From Porphyromonadaceae bacterium UBA4259 (lineage in GTDB: Bacteria; Bacteroidota; Bacteroidia; Bacteroidales; Muribaculaceae), in contig DGWL01000077.1 of assembly GCA_002396125.1 (NCBI GenBank), forward strand, positions 1 through 61,040: a stretch of 61,040 nucleotides of DNA, read 5' to 3'. This document shows, piece after piece, positions 61,035 to 61,040 of this stretch. The notes under the pieces are model-generated. The model did no database searches and was not told where the DNA came from. It was given only the letters and a program-made list of their open reading frames with translations. Both the position numbers and the translations under genes were made by a program. Position 1 is the stretch's first letter; every line of letters starts with the position of its first letter.

Positions 61035-61040
61035 AAAACA

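Noticed and set aside
1..61040. CRISPR arrays, rRNA operon, intact insertion sequences, integrases or toxin-antitoxin pairs
   Set aside because: None seen on reading through: no regularly spaced identical repeats, no transposase or integrase motifs, and no rRNA-like sequence.

Overview
The window is a chromosomal segment of a gut-type member of the Bacteroidales. The best guess is a Muribaculaceae or Prevotellaceae relative, inferred from gene content and not proven. The evidence is: many promoters of the Bacteroidota type (TTTG, 19-21 bases, TAnnTTTG); SusE/F-like, DUF3256, DUF6048/DUF6452, DUF4199 and DUF2027-Smr proteins; a three-subunit fumarate reductase; lipoproteins and dockerin-tailed secreted proteins. 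There is no rRNA operon, CRISPR array or intact insertion sequence. One tRNA gene (Ser-GCT) is present.

Layout. 1-1779: a dockerin-tailed secreted protein cut by the window edge, behind an EpsN-like sugar aminotransferase. 1982-3052: mltG. 3064-8861: a minus-strand run with DUF2007, xseB, xseA, DUF3256, two tandem CapA-like proteins and an iron-containing alcohol dehydrogenase. 9013-12174: a lipoprotein, miaB and DUF2027-Smr. 12480-16717: two large secreted proteins, one a beta-helix/leucine-rich-repeat/dockerin protein. 16810-19688: a lipoprotein and an ABC-F ATPase. 19784-23279: fumarate reductase genes. 23527-26608: an envelope cluster with a class A acid phosphatase, a beta-barrel protein and a PI-PLC-like lipoprotein.

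26609-29958 is the most irregular part. It holds tRNA-Ser with two extra copies of its 3' end, a small inverted-repeat element, an orphan phage terminase large-subunit gene broken by one in-frame TAG, a promoter-terminator pair that looks like a free-standing small RNA, and a ~190-base terminal-inverted-repeat element built around a 17-bp perfect palindrome.

29959-38633: a dockerin plus SusE/F-like protein, an unknown acidic protein beside a von Willebrand A protein, aroB and a HAD phosphatase, DUF5715, a secreted nitroreductase, a membrane metallophosphoesterase and a small unknown protein. 38886-46429: a FabK/nitronate-monooxygenase-like enzyme, DUF6048/DUF6452, a glycosyltransferase with DUF4199, ligA and a YARHG protein. 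46622-50709: two tandem DNA/RNA non-specific endonucleases, mnmE and an esterase. 50973-57700: an acetyltransferase, then a minus-strand redox cluster (YjbR, flavodoxins, NTF2-like proteins, aldo/keto reductase, SDR, AraC regulator) in which two genes are damaged. 57727-61034: GNAT, acyl-ACP thioesterase, thioredoxin-like and small proteins, then a SpoU-family RNA methyltransferase.

Most genes are core or lineage-conserved. The accessory signal is concentrated at 26.8-29.95 kb and 53-57.7 kb. All product calls rest on motif recognition by eye; no database search was run.
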